Shown here: positions 43,268-45,234 of the stretch, one piece after another
Position numbering within the stretch: position 1 is the stretch's first letter
How the letters are laid out: each line of letters begins with the position of its first letter
NCBI GenBank assembly: GCA_002721275.1
Contig: PBJZ01000002.1
Span: forward strand, 24,529-69,762
Source: Flavobacteriaceae bacterium
Lineage (GTDB): Bacteria > Bacteroidota > Bacteroidia > Flavobacteriales > Flavobacteriaceae
DNA length: 45,234 bases
Direction of reading: 5' to 3'
Position numbers and translations under genes: made by a program
The notes under the pieces: generated by a model
Told to the model about the DNA's origin: nothing
What the model saw: only the letters and a program-made list of their open reading frames with translations
Database searches by the model: none

Positions 43268-44962
43268 ATGTCTGAAGATAAGAAAGTAATTTTCTCAATG
43301 TCAGGAGTTTCGAAGACTTATCCTGATCAACAAAAGGAAGTACTTAAAAATATTCACCTGAGTTTTTTTTATGGAGCAAAGATTGGGGTACTTGGTTTGA
43401 ATGGATCTGGTAAATCTTCATTATTAAGGATTATAGCTGGTATAGATAAAAATTTTAGTGGTGATGTATCTTTTAAAAAAGAATATAGTGTGGGGCTTCT
43501 TGATCAGGAACCAAGTGTAGATCCAAATAAATGTGTTCTGGATATTGTCAAGGAAGGTGTCTCAGATACAGTTGAAATACTAAACGAGTATCAATCCATT
43601 AATAATCAATTCGGTTTACCTGAGGTATATGAAAACGCTGATAAAATGGAAAAACTTATGGCCCGACAATCAATACTTCAAGATGAAATTGATTCACGAA
43701 ATGCATGGGAGCTCGACAATCAACTTGAAATCGCAATGGATGCTTTAAGAACACCTCCTCCTGAAATGAACATTTCCTCACTCTCCGGTGGAGAGGCTAG
43801 AAGAGTTGCGTTGTGTAGGTTACTTCTTCAAAAACCAGATATTTTATTATTAGATGAACCAACCAACCATTTAGATGCTGAGTCCGTGAGTTGGCTTGAA
43901 CATCACTTGGCTCAATATAAAGGTACTGTAATAGCAGTTACGCATGATCGATATTTTTTAGATAATGTTGCTGGTTGGATCTTAGAACTTGATAGGGGTG
44001 AGGGGATCCCCTGGAAAGGAAATTATTCTTCATGGTTAAATCAAAAATCTATTAGATTATCAAATGAAAAAAAACAAGTAAGTAAAAGAAAAAAAACCTT
44101 AGAAAGAGAATTAGATTGGGTAAGAATGTCTCCAAAAGGAAGACAAACCAAACAAAAAGCACGATTGGCAAATTATGACAAACTCATGAGTCAAGATTCA
44201 AAAGTAATTGATGACAAGTTAGAAATTTATATACCGCCTGGACCAAGGCTTGGGAATGAAGTAATTGAGGCTTTGAATATAAGTAAATCTTTTGGTGAAA
44301 AGCTTCTTTATGAAAATTTAAGTTTTAGATTACCTCCAGCTGGTATTGTTGGAATCATAGGTCCCAATGGTGCCGGTAAAACTACTCTTTTCAAAATGAT
44401 AGTTAAGGAATTATCCCCAAATCAAGGTTCTTTTAAAATTGGAGATACTGTAAAAGTTGCCTATGTTGATCAATCTCACAGTGATATCAATAGCGACAAG
44501 TCTATTTGGTCAAATTTTTGTGATGAACAGGATTTGATTAAAGTTGGTGGAAGAGAAATCAATTCAAGAGCATATTTGAGTCGATTCAATTTTAGTGGAA
44601 ATGAACAAAATAAAAAAGTTTCTTCATTATCTGGCGGTGAGAGAAACAGACTTCACTTAGCAATGACTTTAAAAGAAGAGGGAAATGTGTTATTATTAGA
44701 TGAGCCAACTAATGATCTTGATGTAAATACATTACGGGCTTTGGAGGAGGGACTTGAAAACTTTGCGGGATGTGCAGTAGTAATATCTCATGACAGATGG
44801 TTTTTAGATAGAATATGTACTCATATTTTAGCCTTTGAGGGTAACTCGAAAGTATATTTTTTTCAAGGCTCTTACTCCGAGTATCAAGAAAATAAATTAA
44901 CTCGAATAGGAGCAGAGAAACTTCCTACAAGAATTAAGTATAAAAAAATATCTAGAGATTAA
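43268..44962 (+). CDS. ettA: Energy-dependent translational throttle protein EttA (ABC-F)
   Basis: Soluble ABC-F ATPase that binds the ribosomal E site and gates translation by ATP/ADP ratio. Twin ABC cassettes are present: GLNGSGKSS with SSLSGGEARR and LLLDEPTNHLD in the first, and GPNGAGKTT with SSLSGGERNR and LLLDEPTNDLD in the second. Between them lie the arm-like insert and the EttA linker signature PWKGNYSSWLNQK and ELDWVRMSPKGRQTKQKARL. At 564 aa (E. coli 555) with that linker it is EttA rather than Uup or a resistance ABC-F. Its stop shares TTAA with the convergent GNAT gene. Confidence 0.94.
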   Translation: MSEDKKVIFSMSGVSKTYPDQQKEVLKNIHLSFFYGAKIGVLGLNGSGKSSLLRIIAGIDKNFSGDVSFKKEYSVGLLDQEPSVDPNKCVLDIVKEGVSDTVEILNEYQSINNQFGLPEVYENADKMEKLMARQSILQDEIDSRNAWELDNQLEIAMDALRTPPPEMNISSLSGGEARRVALCRLLLQKPDILLLDEPTNHLDAESVSWLEHHLAQYKGTVIAVTHDRYFLDNVAGWILELDRGEGIPWKGNYSSWLNQKSIRLSNEKKQVSKRKKTLERELDWVRMSPKGRQTKQKARLANYDKLMSQDSKVIDDKLEIYIPPGPRLGNEVIEALNISKSFGEKLLYENLSFRLPPAGIVGIIGPNGAGKTTLFKMIVKELSPNQGSFKIGDTVKVAYVDQSHSDINSDKSIWSNFCDEQDLIKVGGREINSRAYLSRFNFSGNEQNKKVSSLSGGERNRLHLAMTLKEEGNVLLLDEPTNDLDVNTLRALEEGLENFAGCAVVISHDRWFLDRICTHILAFEGNSKVYFFQGSYSEYQENKLTRIGAEKLPTRIKYKKISRD

Positions 44963-45234
44963 TTAATTAATATTAATTTCATTTTAATATCTCCCCTTTT
45001 GTATGGATTTAGGCCTTTAATTTGTACTTTTTTAAAACCATATTTATTATATAAGTGAATTGAGTTTTTAAGTTTTGTACTTGAATACAAATATATTTCT
45101 TTCCAATTATTTTTTTTACCAAATGTAATTACAAATTCAATCATTTTATTTCCGTAGCCATTATCTCTCATACTTTTTTTTACTGCCATTTTTGCAAGCT
45201 CGAAACACCCACTAGCTCTTTTGATAAGAGCGAA
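44959..45234 (-). CDS. GNAT-family N-acetyltransferase, 5' end missing (truncated by window edge)
   Basis: The ORF track starts this at an internal Met (45189), but the frame is open to the window end. It reads ...FALIKRASGCFELAKMAVKKSMRDNGYGNKMIEF, so the true start lies outside. CFELAKMAVKKSMRDNGYGNKMIEF contains the acetyl-CoA-binding R/QxxGxG/A loop (here RDNGYG), and LYSSTKLKNSIHLYNKYGFKKV is the closing GNAT motif B. The acceptor is unknown. It converges on ettA. Confidence 0.82.
   Translation of the reverse strand, partial: FALIKRASGCFELAKMAVKKSMRDNGYGNKMIEFVITFGKKNNWKEIYLYSSTKLKNSIHLYNKYGFKKVQIKGLNPYKRGDIKMKLILIN

Noticed and set aside
44959-45189. 76-aa complete acetyltransferase as listed in the ORF track
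   Set aside because: The frame stays open upstream of that Met to the window end and encodes conserved GNAT sequence, so the gene is truncated rather than short.
1-45234. Mobile element, prophage, genomic island or defence system
   Set aside because: No transposase, integrase, repeats flanking a block, tRNA attachment site, or shift in base composition was seen; gene content is core metabolism throughout.

Overview
This is a very AT-rich, extremely compact bacterial chromosome segment. I count 46 genes, two of them cut by the window ends. Only about 1.6 kb (roughly 3-4%) lies outside genes and no intergenic gap exceeds about 190 bases. Gene content points to Bacteroidota, most likely a marine Flavobacteriia-type lineage. 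The indicators are a SecA of about 1120 aa without a C-terminal zinc motif next to a small acidic DUF2795 protein, a stand-alone MnmD, a DnaJ with half of its zinc motifs, a RecQ of about 726 aa without zinc cysteines, a cyclophilin-FKBP double isomerase, a Leptospira-like CimA in the leucine operon, and a few promoters resembling the Bacteroidota TAnnTTTG element. There is no prophage, insertion sequence, CRISPR array, rRNA or tRNA that I can see. It reads as core genome.

Layout: 1-1762 (minus) is a nitrogen-uptake operon glnK-amtB-porin. 1946-3065 (minus) holds a small membrane protein, a GyrI-like protein and the fluoride channel crcB. 3127-4568 is a MazG-like NTPase convergent with ilvE. 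4688-7982 (plus) holds mnmD, a TIGR01777 epimerase, grpE and dnaJ. 8059-13429 (plus) is mscS, an NtrC-type regulator without a DNA-binding domain, an M28 peptidase, a MATE exporter and a PAP2 phosphatase. 13426-16468 (minus) is msrA, a glycosyltransferase and a membrane di-iron hydroxylase. 16521-21873 (minus) is secA, DUF2795 and lnt. 21959-25672 holds pssA (plus), then a cupin, lptB, tatC and kdsD (minus). 25763-29278 (plus) is recQ, the double isomerase and csaA. 29261-35024 (minus) is the branched-chain operon leuA-leuC-leuD-cimA-leuB. 35160-38200 holds a conserved helical protein (plus), an RluA-type pseudouridine synthase and panB (minus). 38342-44962 (plus) is dnaK, a MenI-like thioesterase, a PAS-MenA fusion, a CPBP protease, a 59-aa membrane protein and ettA. 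A truncated GNAT gene closes the window.

Themes: branched-chain amino acid and pantothenate supply (cimA, leuABCD, ilvE, panB); envelope biogenesis and secretion (secA, tatC, lnt, lptB, kdsD, pssA); protein folding (grpE, dnaJ, dnaK, double isomerase); menaquinone synthesis (menI-like, menA-like).

Most interesting observations: (1) grpE-dnaJ and dnaK, 32 kb apart, share an upstream element with identical internal spacing, TGACA-N3-TG(T/G)CAC-N11-TGGCA-N6-TTG. Its second half has the exact -24/-12 geometry of sigma-54 promoters, and an HTH-less NtrC-family protein sits just downstream of dnaJ. (2) A PAS sensory domain is fused in frame to a MenA/UbiA prenyltransferase, directly after a MenI-like thioesterase. 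(3) Three convergent gene pairs end on the same four bases, TTAA, read as a stop codon on both strands. All functional statements are from reading the sequence; no database search was run.
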